A DNA stretch of 64,000 nt. Source: Candidatus Hydrogenedentota bacterium (GTDB lineage Bacteria; Hydrogenedentota; Hydrogenedentia; Hydrogenedentales; JAEUWI01). Numbering within the stretch: the first letter of the stretch is position 1; every line of letters begins with the position of its first letter. Made by a program: the position numbers and the translations under genes. Below are positions 18,483-26,802 of the stretch, piece by piece. Where the stretch lies: NCBI GenBank assembly GCA_016791475.1, contig JAEUWI010000011.1, forward strand, positions 1-64,000, written 5' to 3'. The notes beneath the pieces were generated by a model. The model worked only from the letters and a program-made list of their open reading frames with translations, did not search any database and was not told the origin of the DNA.

Positions 18483-19587
18483 ATGACGCCGATTCTCCTT
18501 TCGCCAGAAAGACCACGCGGGTCAGCCAGCCGATGGCCACGCCCGCCGCCACGAAGAGGAGCAGGAACAGTCCAACGGTCAGCCAGTTCGTATTCACTTC
18601 GCGGCTCCACACGTCGTAGCCCTTGAGGGACAGCGTGATGTCGCGGATGCCATCGCGGAAGGCCGCCATTGCCAGGATATTGACCAGGCTGACGGTGCCG
18701 GCCCCCGCGGCCAGGATCCATCGGGGCGACGCGCTCGCGCGCGCGGCCAGCAGGCCGAGCACGACCAGCAGCACCGCGGTCAGCGCCCAGACGGCGGTGA
18801 GGGTCAGGTAGTAGGGCGAACCGCTCAGGCCGGCCCGCACGGGTTCGTCCTGGGCACGGTACACCACGAATCCCATAATCGCCTGCACCACCGTAAACAG
18901 GGCCAGAAAGCGCCCGCCCTGGCGCGTGAGGAATCTGCCGGTTTCAGGGGTGACGTTCGTATGAATTCCCAGCAGGAGAAAGCCGATCCCGCTGACACCA
19001 AGGGAGCCTATCATCATGTAGGCCCATCGCGGCAAGGCCGCCGGCCCCGTCGCCAGAGCGCTTCCCAACGGATTGTCCCGGTACATCGCGTTCCACGATT
19101 CCGGCGCGAGCATCAGGGTCATGTTGGCGCTGTAGATGTAGCCCACTTTCAGCACCGCGATGATGGCGACCAACCCCACCCAGGCAAAGGCGCGGCTGGA
19201 TTCGGCACGCTTCGCGATCATGTAGAGCAGGTAGTAGGCGAACATCACCAGAAACACCACGGAAAGCCAGTACACGCCGATCAGCACGCTGGAGGTGTAG
19301 AGCGCGCGGCCGTAGAGCACCTGGGCGAAGAGCAGGGGCGGTATCCCCAGGTTCACAACGTAGGCCATGACCACCGGCAGGCGGTAGCCCGTCACCCGGG
19401 ACGCGTCCACCATGGCGGCGTCGTTGCGGCGCTGCCCGAGGAAGCCCCACAGGGTGGCAAAGAAAAGGCCCCCCACAAGCAGGTGCACCGCACCAAAGTG
19501 GAGGGCCAGCGTGACCGTGTGCAGCAGCTTGAACAGCCACACCGGCGCCGGCAGGGGAATGGGATCTAAGGCGGGAAAAAGTTCCAT
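18475..19587 (-). CDS. Polytopic membrane subunit, distant bd-oxidase-like (CydA'-like), of the respiratory operon
   Basis: Predicted 370-residue protein with about nine membrane helices. I do not recognise a named family with certainty. Its first helix, LLHTVTLALHFGAVHLLVGG (His23, His30, His35), resembles the first helix of the heme-c gene in this operon (FHVMISHFAVGGG), suggesting a diverged paralogue acting as the second membrane subunit. AAGGAAT lies seven bases before ATG 19587. It is the first gene of the operon, overlapping the Rieske gene. Heme binding is unverified; alternatively it may be a structural quinol-side subunit. Confidence 0.5.
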   Translation of the reverse strand: MELFPALDPIPLPAPVWLFKLLHTVTLALHFGAVHLLVGGLFFATLWGFLGQRRNDAAMVDASRVTGYRLPVVMAYVVNLGIPPLLFAQVLYGRALYTSSVLIGVYWLSVVFLVMFAYYLLYMIAKRAESSRAFAWVGLVAIIAVLKVGYIYSANMTLMLAPESWNAMYRDNPLGSALATGPAALPRWAYMMIGSLGVSGIGFLLLGIHTNVTPETGRFLTRQGGRFLALFTVVQAIMGFVVYRAQDEPVRAGLSGSPYYLTLTAVWALTAVLLVVLGLLAARASASPRWILAAGAGTVSLVNILAMAAFRDGIRDITLSLKGYDVWSREVNTNWLTVGLFLLLFVAAGVAIGWLTRVVFLAKGESASYG

Positions 19588-19590
19588 GGG

Positions 19591-19665
19591 TTATTCCTTC
19601 AACGTTGCGGGGCGCTCGACCACGGGGCCGACGCCCCAGAACTTAATATCGAAAGATTGGGACAT
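19591..19665 (-). CDS. Possible 24-codon upstream ORF
   Basis: ATG 19665 opens a short frame (it begins MSQSFDIKFW and ends with ERPATLKE) whose TAA lies three bases before ATG 19587. Its stop falls inside the ribosome site of the respiratory operon, so translation of one would affect the other. The ribosome site for this ORF is weak. Could be chance. Confidence 0.2.
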   Translation of the reverse strand: MSQSFDIKFWGVGPVVERPATLKE

Positions 19666-19957
19666 AACGATCTTATTGACAAAAAAAGGGGGGCGGGATA
19701 CTGGATGGAAAATAGAAAAAAGCATGACGCGCGGCGCGCCCAACGGGGGGCGGCGTCGCGGCAGGAGAGATCTCTGGAGACCGCGTGCGACATGCTTCAA
19801 GTGGTTCCAAGCCGCCAGGCGGCCCGTTTGTCTCCATCCCCGACCGCGCCGACACAAGGGGCCTCGGCGGCGCGTCCACCCGTGGCACAGGTTCCGGGAG
19901 ACATGAAAACCTGTGGAAGCGACCGACTGATGAGCACCGGCACGCTCTTTTCGGGAT

Positions 19958-19985
19958 TTTATATGGTGCTATTCCGATATGTCAA
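19958..19985 (-). promoter_or_regulatory. Candidate promoter of the respiratory operon
   Basis: On the minus strand a consensus TTGACA (19980-19985) precedes TATAAA (19958-19963) by 16 bp. It is the only good sigma-70-like pair between the operon and the next gene. Confidence 0.5.
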
Positions 19986-20018
19986 TTTATGCCCCCTCAA
20001 TTTAGAAACCGAATCCCA

Positions 20019-20264
20019 TTACTTGTTTAGACAAGCACAATTGTCCGCCGGGAGGTTGCAGCGCTGGCATATGGAGACGAAGCGTTCCACCGGCTTGAAA
20101 CCCTTTCTTTCCCGCAGTACGAAGCGGAGGAGCTGCTCTTCCGCGCCCTCGATACCCCGCTCCGCGCGATTCGCCCAGAGCTGATCCAGTTCGGCCTCGC
20201 TCAGCGTGTCGTAGTAGGCCCGACCCCGTCTGGGTTCCTCGGACTTGGTTGTCTTCCTGGTCAT
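20019..20264 (-). CDS. Small hypothetical protein with C-terminal cysteine cluster
   Basis: Not a family I recognise. The preferred start, ATG 20264, gives 81 residues: a basic N-terminus (MTRKTTKSEEPRRG), a helical charged middle (TLSEAELDQLWANRAERG and similar) and the ending CQRCNLPADNCACLNK, four cysteines arranged C-x2-C-x6-C-x-C that could bind a metal. An upstream in-frame start adds 38 residues with no ribosome site. The cysteine pattern suggests a zinc-ribbon-like fold. It is isolated between the respiratory operon leader and the phosphatase gene. Confidence 0.45.
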   Translation of the reverse strand: MTRKTTKSEEPRRGRAYYDTLSEAELDQLWANRAERGIEGAEEQLLRFVLRERKGFKPVERFVSICQRCNLPADNCACLNK

Positions 20265-20452
20265 TGTGCTCTTCTCAATGCTCCGGCCCTGTTCAGGGGA
20301 GAATGGTGTTTCGTGTATCGGCAAGAAACTCTTGCGAATAGGACATTTGCCCGCCCGCGCGCCCGCCTCGCTCTTCATTGTAATGCATACCGCAATGGAG
20401 CCGCATCTGCGTGAACCCCTCGTATAAGGGCGCCGGGACGCAATCGGGCGGA

Positions 20453-22093
20453 TCAGTTCCTGAATGTCCGCGTGCCGTCCCGCTCCATGTGCAGGCGCAC
20501 CTTGTCGCTATACTCGCGGCGCTCGAAGCCGGTCACCTTACCGGATTCGTCGTTCACCGGAAAGGTATGCACCGCCGTCAGGGTAATATCCCAGCCAGTT
20601 CCCTGTCGTGCGAGATCGATCTCCACGTGGCCATAGTGGCGCCCGCCCTGGACCAGTTGCCGGCCCTTCCACAATTCGGGGTCGTTCTTGTGGGCAATCC
20701 ACTGCTGCCATGGGTTGGCGCAGCGCGGATCCTTCACGTCCTCCGGTCCGGCGATACCGTCACCCGCCACGCCGGCGTCATAGAAGAGCACATCGCCCAC
20801 GCGGGAGCGCTCGAAGGTCTCGTTATGCCCGCAGAGCACCGCGGCCACACCATATTCCTGAAAGGACGGTGTGTAGGCGCGCATGGGCACGCCGGCCTGG
20901 CCGCTGCTGTCTTTCATGGACACGGGCAGAATATGCCCGCCGCTTGAATAGGGCACATGGTGGAATTGCACGAAGATCACCTGGCCCTTCCCACGGGCGT
21001 CCTGGAGTTGCTCCATGGTCCAGTTCCACTGATCCGAGCCCGGATTCAAATCCGGCTGGTCATCGCCGGGATAGGTCGCCATATCGATGTTTATGTTCGT
21101 GTCGAAATCCGTATCGTCGGGCACTCCGTTCGTCGAGTCCAGCGTCAGGATCGTGACGGGACCGTAGTCGGTCCGATAGTAGGCATTGTCATACTTCGGG
21201 TTGTTGTTTGGCGCGCCGTCGATGTGAGCCAGCGACTTCCGCCGGCTGGCATGGACGGCTTCCGGGGCATACTCGCCGTTGCGCGCGCCAAAGGTTTCCC
21301 AATTGCCCATCGCCAGCAGCAGGGGCGTGTGGGTCATCAGGGTGCCGAACTTCCCCGCGGTGTGAAAGAAGAATTCATCCCAGGCGCGCTGATAGCCGCC
21401 GCCCTGCACGATATCGCCCGCCAGCATCACCAGATCGGGCTGGCGCGCATCGATGACCTTCAGGTTTTCAATAAAGCCTTCCGTCTCCGTCACGAGGTAC
21501 TTTGTCACATCCGCAGGACGCCCCGTGCCGTCGGGGTGCTGAAAGGCGGGCTCCCACGAGCGGAACGTCACTCGCCCTTCCGGATCCGTCTCAGAGTCCG
21601 CGAACGCAATGATGCGCAGCCGCTCCGCCTGGTCCGGCGCGGGCGCGGTTCGAAACGTCGCGCTGAAGGTGCTTTCGCCCTGGCGCACCGAATACATGTA
21701 CTTCGTACCGGGTTGAAGTCCCTCCAGCAGGATCGAGTGCTTGAAGTTCGCATTGGCAAACATGTCTGAAAACTGCGGCCGCTCCGATTCCTCCAGTGCC
21801 GAATAGAGGGCCTCGGCCATGGGTACAGGCGTGCTCGTGATCTCCCGCACATCGCCGGCACCGCCCTCCGGCGACACCTGCAGGGTCCCAGGCTCCCCGA
21901 CGGTGGTGAACCAGTTGATCCGCATGCCCGTGCATGCCGGCTCCTGTAGATAGGGCAGAATGCGAAACGCCGCCAGACTCGGGTCGGCTTCGGGGGGCGT
22001 AAAGGCACGCACGTCCATCGCGAGCAAGACTGAAAACAGCAGAACAGGAAAATACAAGGGAAGCGCAAAGGTGCGGACTTTCAAGGTGCTCAT
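20453..22093 (-). CDS. Secreted purple-acid-phosphatase-like metallophosphoesterase
   Basis: Predicted 546-residue exported phosphatase. From ATG 22093 the protein opens with a hydrophobic signal (TFALPLYFPVLLFSVLLAM). Residues ~45-165 form an FN3-like N-terminal domain as in purple acid phosphatases (NWFTTVGEPGTLQVSPEG, GLQPGTKYMYSVRQG). The calcineurin-like core carries AFADSETDP, LVMLAGDIVQGG, LLLAMGNWET (equivalent of GNHE, with His replaced by Trp), FVQFHHVPYSS and AVLCGHNETFER. The GNWE change is notable, because GN[HD] normally binds a metal or phosphate. Substrate unknown. Transcribed divergently from the MFS gene. Confidence 0.75.
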   Translation of the reverse strand: MSTLKVRTFALPLYFPVLLFSVLLAMDVRAFTPPEADPSLAAFRILPYLQEPACTGMRINWFTTVGEPGTLQVSPEGGAGDVREITSTPVPMAEALYSALEESERPQFSDMFANANFKHSILLEGLQPGTKYMYSVRQGESTFSATFRTAPAPDQAERLRIIAFADSETDPEGRVTFRSWEPAFQHPDGTGRPADVTKYLVTETEGFIENLKVIDARQPDLVMLAGDIVQGGGYQRAWDEFFFHTAGKFGTLMTHTPLLLAMGNWETFGARNGEYAPEAVHASRRKSLAHIDGAPNNNPKYDNAYYRTDYGPVTILTLDSTNGVPDDTDFDTNINIDMATYPGDDQPDLNPGSDQWNWTMEQLQDARGKGQVIFVQFHHVPYSSGGHILPVSMKDSSGQAGVPMRAYTPSFQEYGVAAVLCGHNETFERSRVGDVLFYDAGVAGDGIAGPEDVKDPRCANPWQQWIAHKNDPELWKGRQLVQGGRHYGHVEIDLARQGTGWDITLTAVHTFPVNDESGKVTGFERREYSDKVRLHMERDGTRTFRN

Positions 22094-22280
22094 GAGAATT
22101 CCAACGGAGGTTCTTGCGACAGGGGCGGAGTAGAAAGCCCTATTCTCCCCCTTTCCGGCAAGTCGGGGCAAGTCCGAGTGCGCGGTCGATCTGTTACAAT
22201 AGCCGCCCTACCCATTCCCGATGCGCATAGCGCCCCTGATGGGCAGGCGGCAGCCCCTCAAACCAACCACGGAAGTACCC

Positions 22281-23531
22281 ATGAGCGATATTGCGGAAGA
22301 CGCGGTCTACGAAGAGATTGAACATGCCCAGGAAGCCGCCATCGCCGCGGCCTCCGCCACCGCCATGAGCGTCCTGGTGGCCCTGAGCCTGTCCCACATG
22401 CTCAACGACACGATTCAGGCCCTGATTCCCGCCATGTACCCCGTGTTCAAGGAAAGCTACCGGCTCACCTTCACCGAAATTGGCCTCATTACGCTTACGT
22501 TCCAACTGTCCTCCTCCCTGCTCCAGCCGCTGGTGGGGCTCTATACAGACCGCAACCCCAAGCCCTACTCCCTCGCGGCCGGCATGGGGATTACCCTCGT
22601 GGGGCTGCTCTTCATGTCCCGCGCGGCATCCTTTCATGCAATCCTCGTGGCGGCGGCCCTGATTGGCACCGGCTCGTCCATCTTCCACCCCGAAGCTTCG
22701 CGCCTCGCCCATATGGCCGCCGGAAAACGCCATGGTTTCGCCCAGAGCCTCTTTCAGGTCGGCGGTAACTTCGGGAGTTCGCTGGGTCCCCTCCTGGCCG
22801 CGTGGATCATCGTGCCCCGGGGACAGCACGCCGTCGCCTGGTTCTCCATCGTCGCCTGCATCGGCATCGTGCTCCTTTCCGCCGTGGGCCGCTGGTACGC
22901 CGCGCGACTCCACGCGGGCCGGGCCAAGTCGGGAGCGAAAGCAGCCCCGCGAAAGTTTCAGCTCAGCCGCAGCCGCACCATAGTGGCCCTCGGTGTACTG
23001 GTCATACTCATCATTTCGAAGTACTTCTACCTCATCAGCCTCACCAACTATTACACCTTCTACCTCATCCAGAAATTCGGGGTGTCGGTTCAGGCCTCCC
23101 AGGTCTACCTCTTCATCTTTCTGTTTGCCATCGCGGCCGGAACTATCGCTGGCGGCCCCCTGGGCGATCACTTCGGTCGCAAGGCGGTCATCTGGGTCTC
23201 CATACTCGGCGTGGCCCCCTTCTCTCTGGCCCTTCCTCACATGGGCCTCGCGGGAACGGTCATCCTGAGTATATTTGCCGGTCTCATACTTGCGTCGGCT
23301 TTCTCGGCTATTCTCGTCTTCGCCCAGGAGCTCGTACCCGGACGCGTCGGTCTCGTCGCGGGACTCTTCTTTGGATTCGCCTTCGGCGTCAGCGGCATCG
23401 CCTCCGCCGCCCTGGGCAAGCTCGCCGATTTGACCAGCATCGACTACGTGTTTCACGTGTGCGCCTGGCTGCCGCTACTGGGGCTATTGGCGGCCTTCCT
23501 GCCGGGAACGAGGAAGAGAGTTGATAGTTGA
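22281..23531 (+). CDS. MFS exporter, fosmidomycin-resistance (Fsr)-like
   Basis: Predicted 416-residue, twelve-helix proton-driven exporter. Family motifs: SLSHMLNDTIQALIPAMYPVFKE-type first helix, FTEIGLITLTFQLSSSLLQPLVG, GTGSSIFHPEASRLAH and GGPLGDHFGRKAVIW (MFS loop motif). Start ATG 22281 follows GGAAG; 20 codons upstream are excluded. The last three codons and the TGA stop lie inside the first copies of the AGTTGAT repeat array, so the natural C-terminus may have been replaced or trimmed by the repeat. Substrate cannot be inferred. Confidence 0.82.
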   Translation: MSDIAEDAVYEEIEHAQEAAIAAASATAMSVLVALSLSHMLNDTIQALIPAMYPVFKESYRLTFTEIGLITLTFQLSSSLLQPLVGLYTDRNPKPYSLAAGMGITLVGLLFMSRAASFHAILVAAALIGTGSSIFHPEASRLAHMAAGKRHGFAQSLFQVGGNFGSSLGPLLAAWIIVPRGQHAVAWFSIVACIGIVLLSAVGRWYAARLHAGRAKSGAKAAPRKFQLSRSRTIVALGVLVILIISKYFYLISLTNYYTFYLIQKFGVSVQASQVYLFIFLFAIAAGTIAGGPLGDHFGRKAVIWVSILGVAPFSLALPHMGLAGTVILSIFAGLILASAFSAILVFAQELVPGRVGLVAGLFFGFAFGVSGIASAALGKLADLTSIDYVFHVCAWLPLLGLLAAFLPGTRKRVDS

Positions 23532-23767
23532 TAGTTGATAGTTGATAGTTGATAGTTGATAGTTGATAGTTGATAGTTGATAGTTGATAGTTGATAGTTG
23601 ACAGTGGACGGTGGACAGTGGACAGTGGACGGTGGACGGTGGACGGTGGACAGTGGACAGCGAAGTAGGCTGGGACCTAGAAAGGTCTTGCCCACTACCT
23701 ATTGTCCATTGCCGATTGCCCATTGCCCATTGTCAACTGTCAACTGTCAACTGTCAACTGTCAACTG
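23519..23767. repeat. Heptamer tandem-repeat arrays facing each other
   Basis: Left arm 23519-23658 is exactly 20 heptamers: 11 copies of AGTTGAT, one AGTTGAC and eight of (A/G)GTGGAC. Right arm 23701-23767 is about 9.5 heptamers: ATTGTCC, ATTGCCG, two ATTGCCC, then five GTCAACT. The right arm is the reverse complement of the same consensus (AGTTGAC/AATGGGC), so the whole can fold into a long imperfect hairpin with a ~42-nt loop. The left arm starts inside the MFS gene and supplies its stop codon. Confidence 0.9.
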
Positions 23768-24004
23768 AAATTCGTAGTTCACCCCGTCTGGGTGTGATAC
23801 ACTGCCCGCGTTGCCCCGTCTGGGGCAGAACCTCCTTCCGGGCCTGCCGGTCTTCGCGCTACGCGAACCGGGCTTTCCCCAGGGCCTGAATTCGATCCGC
23901 TCTCGGTGCTTGTGCATCGCCCGCGTTCATGCGATACCCACGATTAGGGCCACCACGCCCGTCGGCCATTTCCCAATAGCCGTCAACCGCCGAGGTTCAC
24001 TTCA
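23768..24004. other. Intergenic region after heptamer array
   Basis: No gene, RNA or clear promoter recognised in these 237 bp. A CCCGTCTGGG motif occurs at about 23781-23790 and again in similar form near 23815-23825. Confidence 0.35.
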
Positions 24005-24202
24005 TTGGCCAAGCAAAACTTCAATTACGAGAAACGCCAGAAAGAAATGGCGAAGAAACAGAAGAAAGAGGAAAAGAGGCAGAAAAAACTCGACAAGGCG
24101 ACCGCTGGACTTGTATCTGCGGTTGCGGACGGCCTTGTCGCAGGCGCCGATGCGGAGCCCGATGAGAATTCCAGCAACGACGAGAATGGCGAGGAAGAAT
24201 AA
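24005..24202 (+). CDS. Small conserved-looking Lys/Glu-rich protein (65 aa)
   Basis: Starts at TTG 24005 (GAGG about 12 bases upstream). The N-terminal half is a charged helix (KRQKEMAKKQKKEEKRQKKL) of the kind found in many small bacterial proteins beginning MAK-x-x-F-x-K-R-x-K-E. A short hydrophobic stretch (TAGLVSAVADGLVAGADA) and an acidic tail ending ENGEEE follow. Function unknown; the charge segregation suggests nucleic-acid or ribosome association. A strong hairpin follows the stop by 24 bp, which supports a real transcription unit. Confidence 0.55.
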   Translation: MAKQNFNYEKRQKEMAKKQKKEEKRQKKLDKATAGLVSAVADGLVAGADAEPDENSSNDENGEEE

Positions 24203-24226
24203 GGCCCCGGGCCTCTGAAGCTATGA

Positions 24227-24268
24227 AAGCGCCCCATGCATGCCTGAGCAGGCCCGCATGGGGCGCTT
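24227..24268. terminator. Bidirectional terminator hairpin
   Basis: AAGCGCCCCATG and CATGGGGCGCTT form a perfect 12-bp stem around an 18-nt loop that itself has pairing potential. It lies between convergent genes (the 65-aa ORF and the dioxygenase-like gene). Confidence 0.7.
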
Positions 24269-24309
24269 CCGCTTGGTCACGATCAAGACCGGAAGGCGAT
24301 GCGAGGTGT

Positions 24310-25104
24310 TCACCCTCCGAAGAGGATCGGACAGCGTGAGGAATCGTCGATGAATTCGGCGAGCCCTTTCCGCTCGCCGTTTTTCGGCCTGGATTTCTCC
24401 GTGCGCAGGTGAATTGCCAGGCTGCAGCGCGGCATCCCGCTGCGGTTCGGCCCGCTCGCGTGGAGCGTGAGACTGTGGTGAAAGCTCACGCCGCCCGGCG
24501 GAAGCGCGCCCGATGCCTCCGACCACACCTTGCCGTCGGGCACGCGAATCCCGTGGGACTGGGCTTCGAGATCCTGCCCGTAGAAGTCGCCCTGCCCCAG
24601 CAGACCCCTTGTGTGGGATCCCGGAACAAAGTGCATACAGCCCGCCTCCTCCGTCACATCACTCAGGGCCAGCCAGGCGGTAAATACCTCGCTCCCCTCC
24701 TCCCAGCAATCCCAATACTGAAAATCCTGGTGCCAGCCCACGTTCGTCTTGAAATCACCCTCGGGCGCAACGGGAGGCTTGATCAGGAGCTGCACCCACC
24801 ACGCCTGAATCATCGAAGCGCCGGTGATACCTGCGGCCACCTCTCCCAGCCGCGGATTCGCAACCGCCGCCATGATTGCGCGATTGCACTGTTGGGCCAT
24901 CTCGATCTTGCAGAGCGTGCGCGGATCGTTGCCCGGCTTCCAGGGCGAGTCCTCCGGGGGAATGCCCGTCTCGTAGTGACCATCGCGCACCCGCTCCATC
25001 CCGCGGAGGGTGGCGTCAATCTCTCCGGGTGAAAGCACGGGCGCGGCATGGCAATAGTAGCCATGATCCCGATAATAGTCGGCGGCATCACGTGTGGCGT
25101 TCAT
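24310..25104 (-). CDS. Phytanoyl-CoA dioxygenase (PhyH)-family Fe(II)/2-oxoglutarate enzyme
   Basis: Predicted 264-residue cytoplasmic oxygenase. The iron site is visible as WHQDFQYWD (H-x-D) and a distal His in FHHSLTLHAS followed by GPNRSGMPRCSLAIHLRT, whose Arg would bind 2-oxoglutarate. GCMHFVPGSHTRG is the usual PhyH loop. The N-terminus, YYRDHGYYCHAAPVLSPGEID, also fits the family. Members hydroxylate very different small molecules, so the substrate cannot be told. Monocistronic; the next gene upstream ends 144 bp away. Confidence 0.85.
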   Translation of the reverse strand: MNATRDAADYYRDHGYYCHAAPVLSPGEIDATLRGMERVRDGHYETGIPPEDSPWKPGNDPRTLCKIEMAQQCNRAIMAAVANPRLGEVAAGITGASMIQAWWVQLLIKPPVAPEGDFKTNVGWHQDFQYWDCWEEGSEVFTAWLALSDVTEEAGCMHFVPGSHTRGLLGQGDFYGQDLEAQSHGIRVPDGKVWSEASGALPPGGVSFHHSLTLHASGPNRSGMPRCSLAIHLRTEKSRPKNGERKGLAEFIDDSSRCPILFGG

Positions 25105-25248
25105 CGCGGGCTCTCCATCGCGGTTTGGAAGTGCCCTGATTCTAACGACTGAAGCCCCGAAATAAAAATGTCGCGACGTCCGGGTCTCGACTCCCAGTAC
25201 TTGAGCAGTTTTCCAGCGCGGCCTGCCGCGCTCGGTCCTTTCTCGCCT

Positions 25249-26802
25249 TCAGCGCACAATCATCGTATACTCCAGCGCGATCTCCCGCTCCTCGCCGGGC
25301 GCCAGCGTAAGATTCCACGTGAGCCGCGTGCTCTGGTTTCGGCGACCGGGTCCCGCCGCCCCCACGACCGATTCCGGTTCGCCGTCGGCCCGTCGCAGGG
25401 CGCCGTCAATTTCCTCGTGGATGATCATGGCCACCGCTTCCGCGCGCTGATTGCGTACCCTAAGCTTTCCCTGGACTGTGCTCTGGATGACGGGGAAGCC
25501 CAGTTCCACGATCTCCCGGCGGGAAACTTCCTGCTCCTCATAGTCGCCGCGCACGCTCAGGGCCTTGCTGACATAGGCCAGGGCCGTTGCGCCCGGATGC
25601 GTCCAGCGGATTGTCTTTGAACCCAGAAAGCGCCCCTGGGATTCCACCATCGCCGGTCCCGTGGAAATGGGAAAGGGCAGGGGATTCTGGAAGCGCAACG
25701 CATCCCACATATCTTCCGCCGGCGCCTCCGTGTCCCCGCTCATCTGCCGCGTCCGATCCAGTGTCCACTCCACCACCCGCTCATAGGGCGCGTCGGCTTC
25801 CGCAGTCTTCAGCACCAGCGCGCCGCCGCGCTTCACCGATTGAGCCCCGATGGGCGCATAGTGAATGTCCGCGCCATCGTCCGGCGTAAAGGTGGGCGCA
25901 GCGAAAGATCCGGGCACAAACTGCGGCTCCACGTTGTTGCTGAGGATCTGCTGGGTCACCGCGGTGCTGAAGCGCTGGGGCTGTTGCACGAGTTGCGACA
26001 GAAAGGCGCTCCACGTGGCATCCGCAGCGAAAGGCGATGTCACCTGCAGAAACTCCACGTTGGGAAAGCCCGAGATTAGATCCAGCGCCACGCCCTCCAG
26101 ATCTTCCAGCTCGTTGCGAATCGCCGCCGACTGGCCGATACGCAGGGTGTCGCCGTCCACAAGGTCAATCCGATACGTTGGCGCCCAGGAGAGACCATGG
26201 GCCAGGTAGCGCACGCGGATGACCGAAGGACTCGGAGCCCCGTCCCCAACCTCCAGCACGAGCACCGACCGCTCTTCCGTCTCCGGCCCGAGGGCTTCCA
26301 GCGCCCTCACATAGGCAACCAGGTCCGCCGCAACGAAGCTGCGAAGTCCGTCGCGCTCGATCACATACGTGGACGGACCCACCGGGGCGGGCCGGACCGA
26401 GCGATAGGGATCCAGAATCTCCTGCGGGACTATCGGCGTTGCGATAAGCACCCCCGTGAACGGATCGGCCCCTTCCAGCCGGAGCCCGATCTCCACCTGC
26501 TTGCCCACCAGCAGGTTCGCGGACCCCGCCGTCGCGGTGGCTCCGGACGCTACTTCCACCGTCTCGCTCCCGGATCGCGCCACGACCGCCGCCGCGCTCT
26601 CCACCCAGAGCGTGCCGTGAACCGGACTGCCGAGCGAGGCAAAGGTATAGGTGCCCGGCCCCGGCACGGTGTACTCCCGGGTAATGACCGCCAGCCCGTT
26701 CTTGAAAAGCCCCGCGGCAACGGTCTTCTCCTGCGGCGCAGCGAGAACCGCGCTCGAAGTAAGCGCGGCGCAAATAATGAACAGCAAGAGTCGTATACGC
26801 AT
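25249..26802 (-). CDS. Exported DUF4139-domain protein
   Basis: Predicted 517-residue secreted protein of unknown function. From ATG 26802 (GGAG nine bases upstream) it begins with a signal peptide, MRIRLLLFIICAALTSSAVLA, then VAAGLFKNGLAVITREYTVPGPGTYTF, the start of the DUF4140/DUF4139 architecture. LSWAPTYRIDL is the central DUF4139 motif, and the C-terminal half is beta-rich (LRVRNQRAEAVAMIIHEEI, TWNLTLAPGEEREIALEYTMIV). The ending TL-x-PGE-x-x-x-x-x-x-Y matches the family's closing motif. Usual members are 500-600 residues, so length is normal. No neighbour suggests a pathway. Confidence 0.7.
   Translation of the reverse strand: MRIRLLLFIICAALTSSAVLAAPQEKTVAAGLFKNGLAVITREYTVPGPGTYTFASLGSPVHGTLWVESAAAVVARSGSETVEVASGATATAGSANLLVGKQVEIGLRLEGADPFTGVLIATPIVPQEILDPYRSVRPAPVGPSTYVIERDGLRSFVAADLVAYVRALEALGPETEERSVLVLEVGDGAPSPSVIRVRYLAHGLSWAPTYRIDLVDGDTLRIGQSAAIRNELEDLEGVALDLISGFPNVEFLQVTSPFAADATWSAFLSQLVQQPQRFSTAVTQQILSNNVEPQFVPGSFAAPTFTPDDGADIHYAPIGAQSVKRGGALVLKTAEADAPYERVVEWTLDRTRQMSGDTEAPAEDMWDALRFQNPLPFPISTGPAMVESQGRFLGSKTIRWTHPGATALAYVSKALSVRGDYEEQEVSRREIVELGFPVIQSTVQGKLRVRNQRAEAVAMIIHEEIDGALRRADGEPESVVGAAGPGRRNQSTRLTWNLTLAPGEEREIALEYTMIVR

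Larger units (their letters stand above)
19588..20018. other. 431-bp leader/intergenic region upstream of the respiratory operon
   Basis: No convincing gene. It contains the minus-strand promoter at 19958-19985, which would give a long leader of about 360 nt, a homopurine stretch of A and G tracts near 19680-19697, and a 24-codon ORF (19591-19665) ending three bases before the operon start. Confidence 0.5.

Noticed and set aside
19657-20184. 175-codon plus-strand ORF with TTGACA upstream (19676-19681)
   Set aside because: No ribosome site, Arg-rich composition and no good -10 box; part of it is antisense to the small Cys-cluster gene.
23519-23767. CRISPR array or Rho-independent terminator alone
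   Set aside because: Units are seven bases with no unique spacers, and the stem is far longer and more repetitive than an intrinsic terminator; recorded as tandem repeat.
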